Notes under the pieces: model-generated
The model's input: only the letters and a program-made list of their open reading frames with translations
Told to the model about the DNA's origin: nothing
The model's database searches: none
Shown here: positions 7,803 through 16,233 of the stretch, one piece after another
Layout: each line of letters opens with the position of its first letter
Numbering within the stretch: position 1 is the first letter of the stretch
Translations under genes and position numbers: made by a program
Origin: an uncultured Pelagibacteraceae bacterium
Lineage (GTDB): Bacteria; Pseudomonadota; Alphaproteobacteria; Pelagibacterales; AG-422-B15
Assembly (NCBI GenBank): GCA_902622985.1
Contig: CACNSH010000008.1
Location: forward strand, 1-41,943
Reading direction: 5' to 3'
DNA: 41,943 nt

Positions 7803-9071
7803 TTAGTCTCTAATTGAGTAGGCGATAACACCTGTCTCAGCTACGTCAGTTCCTTCTTTTTCAGCTTCTTCGCTAATCCTTATACCGATTGTGGCTTTCA
7901 TAATTGACCATATAATTATGGACACTACGAATACGAACACACAAATTGATGCTGTGCCTAGGAATTGGGTTCCAAAGCTAGTATCCGGATTAGTAATTGG
8001 TACAGCAAGAGTACCCCATACACCTGCGATAAGGTGAACTGGAATCGCTCCTACAACATCGTCAATTTTCATGGCTGTGAGTAATTCAGTACCAGCAAAT
8101 ACTAGTGCACCACCAATACCGCCAATAATGATTGCCATTAAAGGTGTTGGCATTAATGGTTCTGCAGTTATTGCAACTAAACCACCAAGCGCACCGTTTA
8201 ACATCATTACTACATCAGTTTTACCTCTGACCAATCTTGTGATAGCAGCACATACTAATACACCAGCACAAGCAGCAAGGTTTGTATTAATGTAAATTGT
8301 AGCAACAGCTGTAGCATCATCAAAAGATCCTAATGCTAACTGTGAACCACCATTAAATCCAAACCAACCTAGCCATAAAATAAATACGCCTAGAGTTGCA
8401 AGAGGTATAGATGAGTTTGCAAACGGCACTAATTTACCGTTATCAAATCTTCCAAGTCTTGGACCAAGAACAATCGCACCAGCTAATGCTGCAGCACCAC
8501 CTGCTGCGTGCACAAGAGTTGAACCAGCAAAGTCTGAGAAGCCAGCAGCAGATAACCATCCACCACCCCATTGCCAACCCATCTCGATTGGATAAATTAC
8601 GCCAGTTAAAATTGCTACGAATAAAAAGAATGGCCAAATTTTTATTCTTTCAGCTAATGTTCCTGAAACAATTGATGCTGTTGTTGCACAGAAAACCATC
8701 TGAAAGAACCAGTCAGATCCATCAGAATATCCTGTAGCAATAGCAGAGCCGTCACTCCAAGCTGTAAATGATCCGATGTATCCACCTTCAGGTATTCCAT
8801 AGGCCAAATTATACCCTACTAGCCAGAACATAATTCCAGCAATTGAATAAAGGCCAATGTTTTTTGCGGCTATCGTAGATACACTTTTCGATGTAACTAA
8901 ACCAGACTCTAACATACAGAATCCAGCAGCCATCCACATCACTAGAAAACCACTAATTAAAAACAGAAGTGTATTTAAAGCATATGCCGTTTCGTCATCG
9001 ACAGCTGCAAAAGCATTAGCGGATAATAGTGATGAAAATAATACTGTATAAAGTATAACTTTTTTAAACAT
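7803..9071 (-). CDS. amtB: Ammonium transporter AmtB
   Basis: This 422-residue protein has a cleavable signal peptide (to about Ala20-Ala23) and eleven expected membrane helices. The two pore histidines are present: His188 in STLVHAAGG and His346 in IPVHLIAGVWG. The conserved SGTLAERIKIWPF and LGWFGFNGGS stretches are also present. It conducts ammonium across the inner membrane. The C-terminal tail (SEEAEKEGTDVAETGVIAYSIRD region) is the part that binds a trimeric PII protein in relatives, but no glnK gene is adjacent. The ATG has GGGAGA a few bases upstream. A strong hairpin follows the gene, so it is probably transcribed alone. No convincing -24/-12 sigma-54 promoter was found. Confidence 0.96.
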   Translation of the reverse strand: MFKKVILYTVLFSSLLSANAFAAVDDETAYALNTLLFLISGFLVMWMAAGFCMLESGLVTSKSVSTIAAKNIGLYSIAGIMFWLVGYNLAYGIPEGGYIGSFTAWSDGSAIATGYSDGSDWFFQMVFCATTASIVSGTLAERIKIWPFFLFVAILTGVIYPIEMGWQWGGGWLSAAGFSDFAGSTLVHAAGGAAALAGAIVLGPRLGRFDNGKLVPFANSSIPLATLGVFILWLGWFGFNGGSQLALGSFDDATAVATIYINTNLAACAGVLVCAAITRLVRGKTDVVMMLNGALGGLVAITAEPLMPTPLMAIIIGGIGGALVFAGTELLTAMKIDDVVGAIPVHLIAGVWGTLAVPITNPDTSFGTQFLGTASICVFVFVVSIIIWSIMKATIGIRISEEAEKEGTDVAETGVIAYSIRD

Positions 9072-9192
9072 GTATTTTCTCCCTATTTTTTTTTGATACC
9101 GGCATCATTTATTAAATAGCGGGATTCACAATTATGGTTGAATGCCAATATGACAACGTGTGGAAAAAAATTAAAATTGAATAAAATCAATA

Positions 9193-9220
9193 ATTTAGCA
9201 ATAACTTTCTAATGCTAAAT
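9193..9220 (-). terminator. Candidate weak terminator after the small membrane protein gene
   Basis: On the minus strand ATTTAGCA and TGCTAAAT form an 8-bp perfect stem (9213-9220 and 9193-9200) with a 12-base loop, starting three bases after the stop of the 54-residue gene. An AT-rich tail (TATTGATTTTATT) follows. The stem is AT-rich, so termination strength is uncertain. The remaining 120 bases to the amtB start show nothing else recognisable. Confidence 0.45.
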
Positions 9221-9222
9221 AT

Positions 9223-9387
9223 TCACTTATCTCGATTCCTCCAAGCATCGGCAGCAAGAAAAACTACACCAATCATCATCGATAAGTAAACGAAGTATAA
9301 AATAGTGAGTCCATATGCAGTCAAATATGCCCAGCTAAACAAGGAACCTACGACAACAGATATTATGCTTGGAATTAAAAATTTCAT
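9223..9387 (-). CDS. Small membrane protein, 54 residues, unknown function
   Basis: The ORF starts at ATG 9387 and ends with TGA at 9223-9225. The product begins MKFLIPSIISVVVGS and ends AADAWRNRDK. It is almost entirely hydrophobic, with two likely membrane helices (about residues 4-18 and 24-46) and a positively charged tail (RNRDK) that would face the cytoplasm. It starts 16 bases after the stop of the DUF3604 gene on the same strand, so it is probably its co-transcribed partner. A short hairpin follows. No family is recognised. The length, composition, position and terminator make a real gene more likely than chance, but codon evidence is limited in so short a frame. Confidence 0.6.
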   Translation of the reverse strand: MKFLIPSIISVVVGSLFSWAYLTAYGLTILYFVYLSMMIGVVFLAADAWRNRDK

Positions 9388-9403
9388 GAATTCAGAAAAT
9401 TGA

Positions 9404-11809
9404 TTAAGAGAGAAAATCTACATAAATTGGTGAAGACCATGCGCGATGTTCATCAATTTCAGAACAAGTTTCAATATCTCTAGGATGTCTCCAGTCTTGC
9501 GTACACAATTTAAATTCTACACAATTACCTTCATCATCAAACGTGCATACACCACCCTTCACATTTATCTGAGGTGATGGCAATTCAATAGCGCGGACAT
9601 AATAACTTGCATCTTTTTGATCTTTAAGGAAATCCTCATCCTTAAATCTAAACGTACACCCAACATCATCTGGATTACAATAATGTACTTTCCACGTATC
9701 AATTATACGGTCATCTATAGGTTGATCAGAATATTCTTGAGGTAAAACTTTTATGACTTCAATGCGTTGTATAAAATTTCTTTTATCACTTGGATTATAA
9801 CATTCGTTGTAACACAATTCATCTACTCTGTCTTCTCCAAGAGCATTATACGCATCTTCTGGACATCCTGGCTTTTGTTCAAATGATCCCATAGCCTTGA
9901 CTTCAAATTCTGGTACAGCATACATTTCAACAGATGAGCCCATAGGAATTTTTTTATCACCACTAATCATATTGAACCATAGAAGAATTCTAGTTCCACT
10001 TGTTGCATAGGTTTCTTTTCTTTTAAGAGCATCCCATATTTCTTCTTTTGAACGTCCATCTGAATGTACAGCAGCTAATCCACCTGTAGTGAAAAAGCCT
10101 CTTTGTTTTTCCCATTCAATTGTATTAAATCCAACAATCAACTCTGGGATTTCATATTGTTGAGGTTGAGAGTCAGATATGTATGAGTCTTTAACTGGGT
10201 TTGAATTCTTGCCGGTGGGGCTTAGACTTTTTGGAAAATACCAAGGATCCATATGAAGTATTCTATCAAAAAATTTAGTAGGTGGACCGCTTCCATCAAT
10301 GTTATTTCCAAATAATTCTTTATATCCACTTCCCGGCGCAGAAGAGTGATTGTCACTTGAGCCTATAAAGCCGTATCGAAACCTATGTTTTGTGCCATCA
10401 TCTTTGAATTTAGTGAGAGCCAAACCGTATTGAGCACTTGCTCCAGGTACGTGATTCATTGGGGGACTGTAACAATCAGTACATTGGCCAGAAATATTAC
10501 GATCTAAGAAAGTATTTTTTGGGACAACTTGATAACCAGCTCGACCCCTATCTACCACTGACTGTTTTGTTTCTTCTCTTCTTGATGCGCACTCAGACTC
10601 ATCTGTGCCTTCATCGATGCATCTCTCATATATTATCTTGCCGGCCTGCCAACATTGAGGAATGTAATTGTCAGATGGATCAGGACATGTTTGAGTTCCA
10701 ATATCGATTACTTCTTCCGAACCATCAGGGTTTTCAATGGTAAAAGTTCCTTGATTTAAATCAATATCACCCATTGTAAAAGTAAAAGGCCTTGACTCTT
10801 GTTGGCCATTTCTGACAACATCAACACCACGCCAAGAGCGATACTCTTCAGCGTTACCGTGCCCAGAATAGGTTTCGAGAAGCTCAAACATTTTTGGAAA
10901 TTTTTTTGAGTGCTCTAAACTTTTATCAAGAGTATAGCCAGCGGGTGTATAAAGTCCCCATGATTGGCCATGAGGTATAACCATATAGTCACTATCGTAC
11001 ATCTCTAATCTTGTAACTAAATCAAGTGGCGTGACCGCTTGTTCGTAACAATCAAGCGGCAAATCTTTTGACGGTGTTCTTAAATTACAATCAGGTACTT
11101 TAACTGTTTCCACCTGATAACGTTGAAAGTCATTGTAACGTTTGAAATTTTCAAGATCGACAAAAGGGTACAGTGTCCCTGGCAGCAATGGTCTTGCAGT
11201 CATTGCTTGTCGTGCTACAGATAATGATGCGATTGCTCGAGGTGGCACCAATTGATCATCTTCTTCCTTTAAAATTACATTGTGATGTCCCCAATGATTG
11301 CCTCTGACAACACCAACTTGTGTCCACTCCCAACCTAAGAATGCCACACAGTCAGGATTTGCTGGGTCAACATTCAAGGCATTACATTTTCGAATAGTTT
11401 CTTTTGTTTCCATCCATCTCTTTGGAGTTGTTGCTTCTGCATGATCATTAATTGACCAAAAATCTAATGCTGAACAGTGTCTTGCAAAATCACAGGCATC
11501 TGCAACAGGATGTACGCCATTCCCTCCAGTAATAGGTAAGCTCATTACATGCGCGTCAGCAGAAAAAGTTGAGTGAACATGCAAATCACCAAATAGGATT
11601 TGCTTTGTCGGTATTTCATTTAATGACTCCATGGCCTGAAGTTGTCGTTTTTTCTTATCTTCAACAAATTCAACTGTATTTATTTTTCCAGTGATTTCAC
11701 CGGGCCCAAGGTCTTCACTGAATAAACCAAATTGTAAAACAACAAGACAACTAATGATAAAGAGAATAGATAGAATAAAAAAATATCTTATAACTTTTAA
11801 AATATTCAT
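9404..11809 (-). CDS. DUF3604 domain-containing protein, predicted exported PHP-like metallohydrolase
   Basis: A large protein (801 residues from this start) with an N-terminal hydrophobic segment (about residues 5-27) ending near FIISC, either a signal anchor or a poor lipobox. The PHP-type metal-binding start GDLHVHSTFSADA is visible. It is followed by LDFWSINDHAE, LGWEWTQVG, SWGLYTP and IGSSDNHSSAPGSGYKE, which supply many His and Asp residues. Numerous cysteines in the second half suggest disulfide bonds in the periplasm. DUF3604 proteins are common in marine bacteria, but I know of no established substrate. The ATG at 11809 is chosen over an upstream GTG at 11833 because that GTG lies between the -35 and -10 of a very good promoter. 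It is followed by the 54-residue membrane protein gene and is divergent from the parvulin-HupE pair. Confidence 0.88.
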   Translation of the reverse strand: MNILKVIRYFFILSILFIISCLVVLQFGLFSEDLGPGEITGKINTVEFVEDKKKRQLQAMESLNEIPTKQILFGDLHVHSTFSADAHVMSLPITGGNGVHPVADACDFARHCSALDFWSINDHAEATTPKRWMETKETIRKCNALNVDPANPDCVAFLGWEWTQVGVVRGNHWGHHNVILKEEDDQLVPPRAIASLSVARQAMTARPLLPGTLYPFVDLENFKRYNDFQRYQVETVKVPDCNLRTPSKDLPLDCYEQAVTPLDLVTRLEMYDSDYMVIPHGQSWGLYTPAGYTLDKSLEHSKKFPKMFELLETYSGHGNAEEYRSWRGVDVVRNGQQESRPFTFTMGDIDLNQGTFTIENPDGSEEVIDIGTQTCPDPSDNYIPQCWQAGKIIYERCIDEGTDESECASRREETKQSVVDRGRAGYQVVPKNTFLDRNISGQCTDCYSPPMNHVPGASAQYGLALTKFKDDGTKHRFRYGFIGSSDNHSSAPGSGYKELFGNNIDGSGPPTKFFDRILHMDPWYFPKSLSPTGKNSNPVKDSYISDSQPQQYEIPELIVGFNTIEWEKQRGFFTTGGLAAVHSDGRSKEEIWDALKRKETYATSGTRILLWFNMISGDKKIPMGSSVEMYAVPEFEVKAMGSFEQKPGCPEDAYNALGEDRVDELCYNECYNPSDKRNFIQRIEVIKVLPQEYSDQPIDDRIIDTWKVHYCNPDDVGCTFRFKDEDFLKDQKDASYYVRAIELPSPQINVKGGVCTFDDEGNCVEFKLCTQDWRHPRDIETCSEIDEHRAWSSPIYVDFLS

Positions 11810-11817
11810 ATAAAAAA

Positions 11818-11845
11818 AGTATAGTTCTGGCACTGCTTATGTCAA
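11818..11845 (-). promoter_or_regulatory. Strong sigma-70-type promoter of the DUF3604 gene
   Basis: On the minus strand a perfect -35 TTGACA (11840-11845) is followed after 16 bases by TATACT (11818-11823), five of six matches to the -10 consensus. Transcription should start near 11811, only about two bases before the ATG at 11809. The message would therefore be leaderless or nearly so. This placement rules out the upstream GTG as start. Confidence 0.7.
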
Positions 11846-11857
11846 AAGTATTTTCGT

Positions 11858-11863
11858 TATAAT
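11858..11863 (+). promoter_or_regulatory. Candidate -10 element for the parvulin-like gene
   Basis: A perfect TATAAT lies on the plus strand 30 bases upstream of the first ATG of the parvulin-like gene. No convincing -35 lies at the right distance, and the region upstream is shared with the divergent DUF3604 promoter. The two promoters overlap back to back, which would allow joint control of both sides. Confidence 0.45.
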
Positions 11864-11893
11864 GATAAAAAAACCTATGGTAATCTCTCTGAA

Positions 11894-12796
11894 ATGATGA
11901 AAATTTTTAATAAATTAAATGTATTATTTTTTACTGCGATCCTAGCAGGACTGTTTTTGATTTTTTACGATACAATTAGTTTTAATGACAACTTATCTCT
12001 CAGCAATAAAAAAGCTGTTGCTTTAGTGAATGAGACAGTCATCACAGAAGACCAGTTCCTCAGATATGCAACAAATCTTGGAGCTGATTTAGACCTTAGT
12101 AACGATTTTGAAATACTCGATCTTCTTCTTGAACGTATGATTGAGGAGGAACTTTTGGTGCAAAGAGGTATAGAACTTAATCTTCACAAAAAAGATATTG
12201 GTGTAAGAAAGGAAATGATTACTCAGGTCATCGATTTTATTATTCAGGTTGAAGATAATCAGATAACTGAAGCTGATGTGAGAGACTATTTTAAAAAAAA
12301 TATAAATAAGTATGCGCCAACGGAAAAAATTAAATTTGATTTTATTTTTTTAAAATCAAATAATCCAAATTCTGTTTTGCTAGGAACTGAGTCTGATCTT
12401 AAAACACTTGAAACAAAAATAAGTAATATTAACCTTGAGTTAGATACTAAAACATTTTCGGAGGTAAAGCAGAAGTATAATGAAAACAATTTGTTTGATA
12501 TCCCTCAAAAATTAATAAATCTGAAAGATTGTGAACAATTATTAGGCAAAGGCATTTGTAATCAGATAACCATGATGGAGATAAATTCTATTTCTGAACC
12601 AATTTTCGGAACCAATGGGTTTTATATTTTTAAACTATACGATATTCAAAAATTAGAAGTGAATGACGATTACTTCGAGGAAATAAAAGATAGAATTATA
12701 TTTGATTATAACAATCAACTAGATGATCAAAAATTAAAAGACTACCTTATATATTTAAAAGAAAATTCATCCATCACTAGGTATGATTTTCAATAA
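11894..12796 (+). CDS. Parvulin/SurA-like peptidyl-prolyl isomerase family protein, membrane-anchored
   Basis: This 300-residue protein has one N-terminal membrane segment (about residues 8-25) and a periplasmic remainder. Residues 40-135 resemble the SurA/PpiC N-terminal chaperone region (VALVNETVITEDQFLRYA, then LLERMIEEELLVQRGI). The C-terminal third has the ending of a parvulin domain (ISEPIFGTNGFYIFKL). The middle of the parvulin domain is poorly conserved, so isomerase activity is doubtful and a chaperone or assembly role is as likely. Two cysteines (DCEQLLGKGIC) may form a disulfide. It is separated by three bases from the HupE/UreJ-like gene, which suggests that it helps fold or assemble that membrane protein. 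ATG codons at 11894 and 11897 are both possible starts. Confidence 0.75.
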   Translation: MMKIFNKLNVLFFTAILAGLFLIFYDTISFNDNLSLSNKKAVALVNETVITEDQFLRYATNLGADLDLSNDFEILDLLLERMIEEELLVQRGIELNLHKKDIGVRKEMITQVIDFIIQVEDNQITEADVRDYFKKNINKYAPTEKIKFDFIFLKSNNPNSVLLGTESDLKTLETKISNINLELDTKTFSEVKQKYNENNLFDIPQKLINLKDCEQLLGKGICNQITMMEINSISEPIFGTNGFYIFKLYDIQKLEVNDDYFEEIKDRIIFDYNNQLDDQKLKDYLIYLKENSSITRYDFQ

Positions 12797-12799
12797 ATA

Positions 12800-14023
12800 A
12801 TGAATTATATCATTGCAAACACAGTCATAATCCTCTTTTTTCTTTTATCGCCATTGAATGCCCACTACTTTAGTGAGTCATTCTCTAAATGGAACGTTGT
12901 AGATAACAAAGTTGAGGCAAATTTTTCTCTTTTAACACTTGAGTCCACTCGTATTTTTCAAGTTGAAAACTACCAGAAGATTATGTTTGAAGAGAATTTG
13001 AGTGAGACCGATGTATTCAAAATCTACCTCAGCCAGCATCTCAAAGTCACCTCAGAAGGCAAAAGTTGTTCTCTTGTTGATGAAATTAAAGAATTAAATT
13101 CTCAAGAAGGAAGTTTAAATCTCTCACTAAATTTTGAATGTCCATCAAACAAAGAAATAAAAATTATAAATAATGCGCTGTTTAATCTTGTTCAAAGTCA
13201 TATTCATATAGCACGTATCTACATTGATAATAATTTATATACTGAAAAAGCCTTATTTTTTAATGATCAGTCAATTGATTTAAATGAAGAAAAGGAAAAT
13301 AATAGCTTCTCGAATAGTTTTTATAAATTTTTCTCATTGGGTCTTGATCATATTCTAAGTGGCTATGATCACTTGCTATTTATTCTTGGACTGTTGCTTT
13401 TAGTAACAAATTTAAAACGATTGCTTCTGGTAATCACGGGATTCACTATTGGACACAGTTTAACTCTATCACTTTCAGTAATAAACATTATCCAAGTAAA
13501 ATCCTCTTTAGTTGAAGCATTAATTGGTTATACAATAATGTTCGTCGGCTTGGAATATTTGTATAAAGAAAATAATGATCATAGAGTAAGTATGATCTTT
13601 ATAACGACGCTAAGTTTATTACTTTTAATATTTGGCAATTTAATCAATCCAAATTTTCCGTATTTCTTAATATTAGGAATACTTCTATTTTCTCTAGGTT
13701 ATTTTTACTTACTTAAAAATTTAAATTCAGAAAATAATTTGCTATCTATTATAACAATTATTTTTGGACTTATTCATGGATTTGGTTTTGGAGGATTTTT
13801 ACTTGGCTCAAAAATAAGTAGTGAAAATATTTTCTCTGGATTATTAGGTTTCAATTTAGGTGTAGAAGTAGGTCAGATAATTTTTGTCTTATTAATTTTA
13901 TTAATATACAAATTATTAATGACATTAAAAATTACAAAAATAATAGAAGTCATGAAAAATCTTTCATTCTTTGCGGTTGTTTTCTTTGGTTTCTTCTTTT
14001 TTATTCAAAGACTCATAGCTTAA
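12800..14023 (+). CDS. HupE/UreJ family membrane protein with large extracytoplasmic domain
   Basis: This 407-residue protein has a signal peptide ending near NAH (residues 19-22), then about 150 residues outside the membrane with two cysteines (90 and 114). A six-to-seven-helix HupE/UreJ-type membrane domain follows from about residue 175. Family motifs are clear: LDHILSGYDHLLF (His184, Asp190, His191), GFTIGHSLTLSLS (His219), then FGLIHGFGFGG and FNLGVEVGQ. HupE/UreJ relatives are linked to nickel or other metal uptake beside hydrogenase and urease, but no such enzyme is present here. The metal-like His/Asp pattern suggests transport of a transition metal. It follows the parvulin-like gene by three bases. 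Its stop interlocks with that of the convergent DUF3429 gene in a four-base TTAA. Confidence 0.83.
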   Translation: MNYIIANTVIILFFLLSPLNAHYFSESFSKWNVVDNKVEANFSLLTLESTRIFQVENYQKIMFEENLSETDVFKIYLSQHLKVTSEGKSCSLVDEIKELNSQEGSLNLSLNFECPSNKEIKIINNALFNLVQSHIHIARIYIDNNLYTEKALFFNDQSIDLNEEKENNSFSNSFYKFFSLGLDHILSGYDHLLFILGLLLLVTNLKRLLLVITGFTIGHSLTLSLSVINIIQVKSSLVEALIGYTIMFVGLEYLYKENNDHRVSMIFITTLSLLLLIFGNLINPNFPYFLILGILLFSLGYFYLLKNLNSENNLLSIITIIFGLIHGFGFGGFLLGSKISSENIFSGLLGFNLGVEVGQIIFVLLILLIYKLLMTLKITKIIEVMKNLSFFAVVFFGFFFFIQRLIA

Positions 14024-14469
14024 AAAACAAATAAAAACATCAGGCTCGTAATAACTATCACTATTGATGAAAGAGATATTCTCATTGTTATAAACCATAA
14101 TTGTGAGATTTTTTGCTGTTGATACAAATAATAATCATGAACGGCAGATATTAGAAAGCTTACAAGAATTAAACCTAATGAGAGACTTAAATTCTCAATA
14201 CTCAAAAGTGCAGCCCAAGCAATCAATGGGGGCATAACAGAAATAAAAAGTGGAATAAAGACGTAGTAAATTTTGTCAGCAAAAGCTGTGATTAGGCCCC
14301 ACTGAATACCACCCAGAAATGATGAGATGATTGCTGCATATGCAACATAAATAAATAAAAGTAATCCATACAATTCTTCAGTTGGAGGTGATATTGCGCA
14401 TGCAATTAAAATTAAGATAAATGGAATTAATCCAAGTCCACCTAAAATAAATGATTGTTTTTGGCCCAT
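14020..14469 (-). CDS. DUF3429 domain-containing membrane protein
   Basis: A 149-residue protein with four to five membrane helices. The typical DUF3429 stretch YAAIISSFLGGIQWG lies near residues 44-58, with a later WFITMRISLS. Function is unknown; members are small integral membrane proteins of Proteobacteria. It begins two bases after the alkylsulfatase-like gene on the same strand, so the two form one transcript. Its stop codon is interlocked with that of the HupE-like gene. Confidence 0.8.
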   Translation of the reverse strand: MGQKQSFILGGLGLIPFILILIACAISPPTEELYGLLLFIYVAYAAIISSFLGGIQWGLITAFADKIYYVFIPLFISVMPPLIAWAALLSIENLSLSLGLILVSFLISAVHDYYLYQQQKISQLWFITMRISLSSIVIVITSLMFLFVF

Positions 14470-14471
14470 AA

Positions 14472-16187
14472 CTAGTCGGTAAATAATCCCAAGAATTTTA
14501 GAAATTCAAGTTTTCCACCTTCTACTTCGATCGTGTTATTTGCTAGGAGAAGAGAGATAGCAGCTACATTTTTTAGACCGGCAAATACTTCCTTAAGAGT
14601 TTGTTGATCAGTGATGACTTTAACTTCAGCACTAGAATCTGGTATTTTACTTAATTGGGCTACTCCTTTTCTTATATGTATAGTGTATACTTCTTCGCTA
14701 TCGATAAATCTAAATTCATATTTTTTTGTTATTTCAACAGATTTATCCGCGTTAAGATTTACGGGAAGTGACTTCATTATTGCTTTCATTGGTGTGGCCT
14801 GTAATTGTTCAGACGTAACACTATTCGGAGTTGATGGATTTACATCAATTTCATCCCTTAATTCACCTGCAACTGTTTTATAAAAATAGTAATCGTTAGA
14901 TGCAAGTTGAAACTTGGCTAATTGATCAGCTGCAGCAGCTTTTATATTTTTGGCTTGTGTATTGTTTGCATCAAGTGCGATTAACATATCTGATAATTCC
15001 AAGGCCCACTGATATTCTCCATTATCGAGAGCATTTTGTGCCTCATCAGATATTTTAGTTTGCCTTTGAGCCATAGCTTCTAATTTTTGAGCTCTCTCTT
15101 CAATAGTCAGAGGATGAAGGTCAGATATGTTTCCACTAAACCAGCCAATATACCCACTAAATGTTGATCTAACATAAGATGATATAGATCCATAAAAAGG
15201 TTGTAAGTATGGAGACTCAGCTAGGTGCTTTGGTAATTTTACTTTTTGCACAATCTCATCAGGCGTTAATCCTTTATTTGCATATCTTATAGTTTGGTCA
15301 TGAACAAACTGAATGCCATCTCTATAATCAGTGAGAGCTTTTTCTACATTTTCTTTTCCACTTATAGGACGCGAGTGACTTGGAACCAGATGCTCTGCAT
15401 TAAGTAATCTGATTTTATCGAGACTATCGACCCATTCCATAGGATTTCTAAATTTTGTTCCTCTTATTGCGTATAAATTTGCAAATGATCTATAAAAATT
15501 ATCACCAACCATCACAGCTTTTTTCTTAGGTATCCACACATATAGATGATCATCTGTCTCACCAGGCACATGTGCTAAGACAAATGTAAGATTATCAATT
15601 TCAATAGTTAACTCATCATCAAAAAGTATAGTTGGTCTGACAAGGCCAAGCGTTTCTTGATCATTAATTTCTAAAAATCCTCCAATGCCTTGATGAACTA
15701 TTTCTTCCTCGGGTAGAGGTATTCCAAACTGCCTTGCCGATCTTTGAAAGATTATCGGTCTTATAGTTGTTGCTATATTATCTAAATTATAAATTATATT
15801 TTCTTGCGCATATATTTCTGTTTCATTTTCGTTATAGAAAACAGTTGCACCACCAAGATGATCTAAATGATTATGAGTGTAAACGATAGCTACAATTGGT
15901 TTTTCTGAAATTTCTCTAAAATCTTGATATAATTCTTCCGCTCTTTCAACAGAACCCAATGTATCAACAATGACTAAACTGTTTTCCGTTTCAATCATAA
16001 TTGAGTTCGCAAGGCCATATCCTACACCAACATAAATATCCTCGGTTACTTCAATTAAATCCTTTTTAAATTCTTTTTTATGCTCCTGAGACAATCCTTG
16101 ATCTGAGCTAAATGTCTCATTAGACTGGTTTTGATCACCACATGAAACCAAAAAAGTAAAAAAGAAAAAGCTTATTAATATTTTCAT
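14472..16187 (-). CDS. Alkylsulfatase-type metallo-beta-lactamase-fold hydrolase, lipoprotein
   Basis: This 571-residue protein has a lipobox FLVSC (Cys16). The MBL metal site is THNHLDHLGG (residues 104-113), with further ligands in LAHVPGETDDH and in MVGDNFYRSF. The order continues with VPSHSRP, a dimerisation-type helical domain (about residues 290-430), and a C-terminal SCP2-like domain. This is the layout of SdsA1/BDS1-type alkylsulfatases, which cleave alkyl sulfate esters to alcohol and sulfate. It is somewhat shorter than the roughly 650 residues of SdsA1. Lipidation suggests it sits at the membrane facing the periplasm. The substrate may be natural sulfate esters rather than detergents. 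It is co-transcribed with DUF3429 and divergent from the EamA gene with only 46 bases between. Confidence 0.85.
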   Translation of the reverse strand: MKILISFFFFTFLVSCGDQNQSNETFSSDQGLSQEHKKEFKKDLIEVTEDIYVGVGYGLANSIMIETENSLVIVDTLGSVERAEELYQDFREISEKPIVAIVYTHNHLDHLGGATVFYNENETEIYAQENIIYNLDNIATTIRPIIFQRSARQFGIPLPEEEIVHQGIGGFLEINDQETLGLVRPTILFDDELTIEIDNLTFVLAHVPGETDDHLYVWIPKKKAVMVGDNFYRSFANLYAIRGTKFRNPMEWVDSLDKIRLLNAEHLVPSHSRPISGKENVEKALTDYRDGIQFVHDQTIRYANKGLTPDEIVQKVKLPKHLAESPYLQPFYGSISSYVRSTFSGYIGWFSGNISDLHPLTIEERAQKLEAMAQRQTKISDEAQNALDNGEYQWALELSDMLIALDANNTQAKNIKAAAADQLAKFQLASNDYYFYKTVAGELRDEIDVNPSTPNSVTSEQLQATPMKAIMKSLPVNLNADKSVEITKKYEFRFIDSEEVYTIHIRKGVAQLSKIPDSSAEVKVITDQQTLKEVFAGLKNVAAISLLLANNTIEVEGGKLEFLKFLGLFTD

Positions 16188-16233
16188 GAATTGATTATTG
16201 AGTAATAAGTAGTGAAATATTTTCTACGAAAAA

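Noticed and set aside
8411-8737. Plus-strand 108-residue frame inside amtB
   Set aside because: It is a shadow of amtB, rich in Gln/His/Leu from reverse reading of conserved transporter codons.
9072-9222. Sigma-54 promoter or tRNA in the region upstream of amtB
   Set aside because: A TGGCA is present, but no GC dinucleotide element at the right distance, and no cloverleaf could be folded by eye; nothing was reported.
11810-11833. Upstream GTG start for the DUF3604 protein
   Set aside because: The GTG at 11833 lies between the -35 and -10 of a near-consensus promoter and would not be in the transcript.
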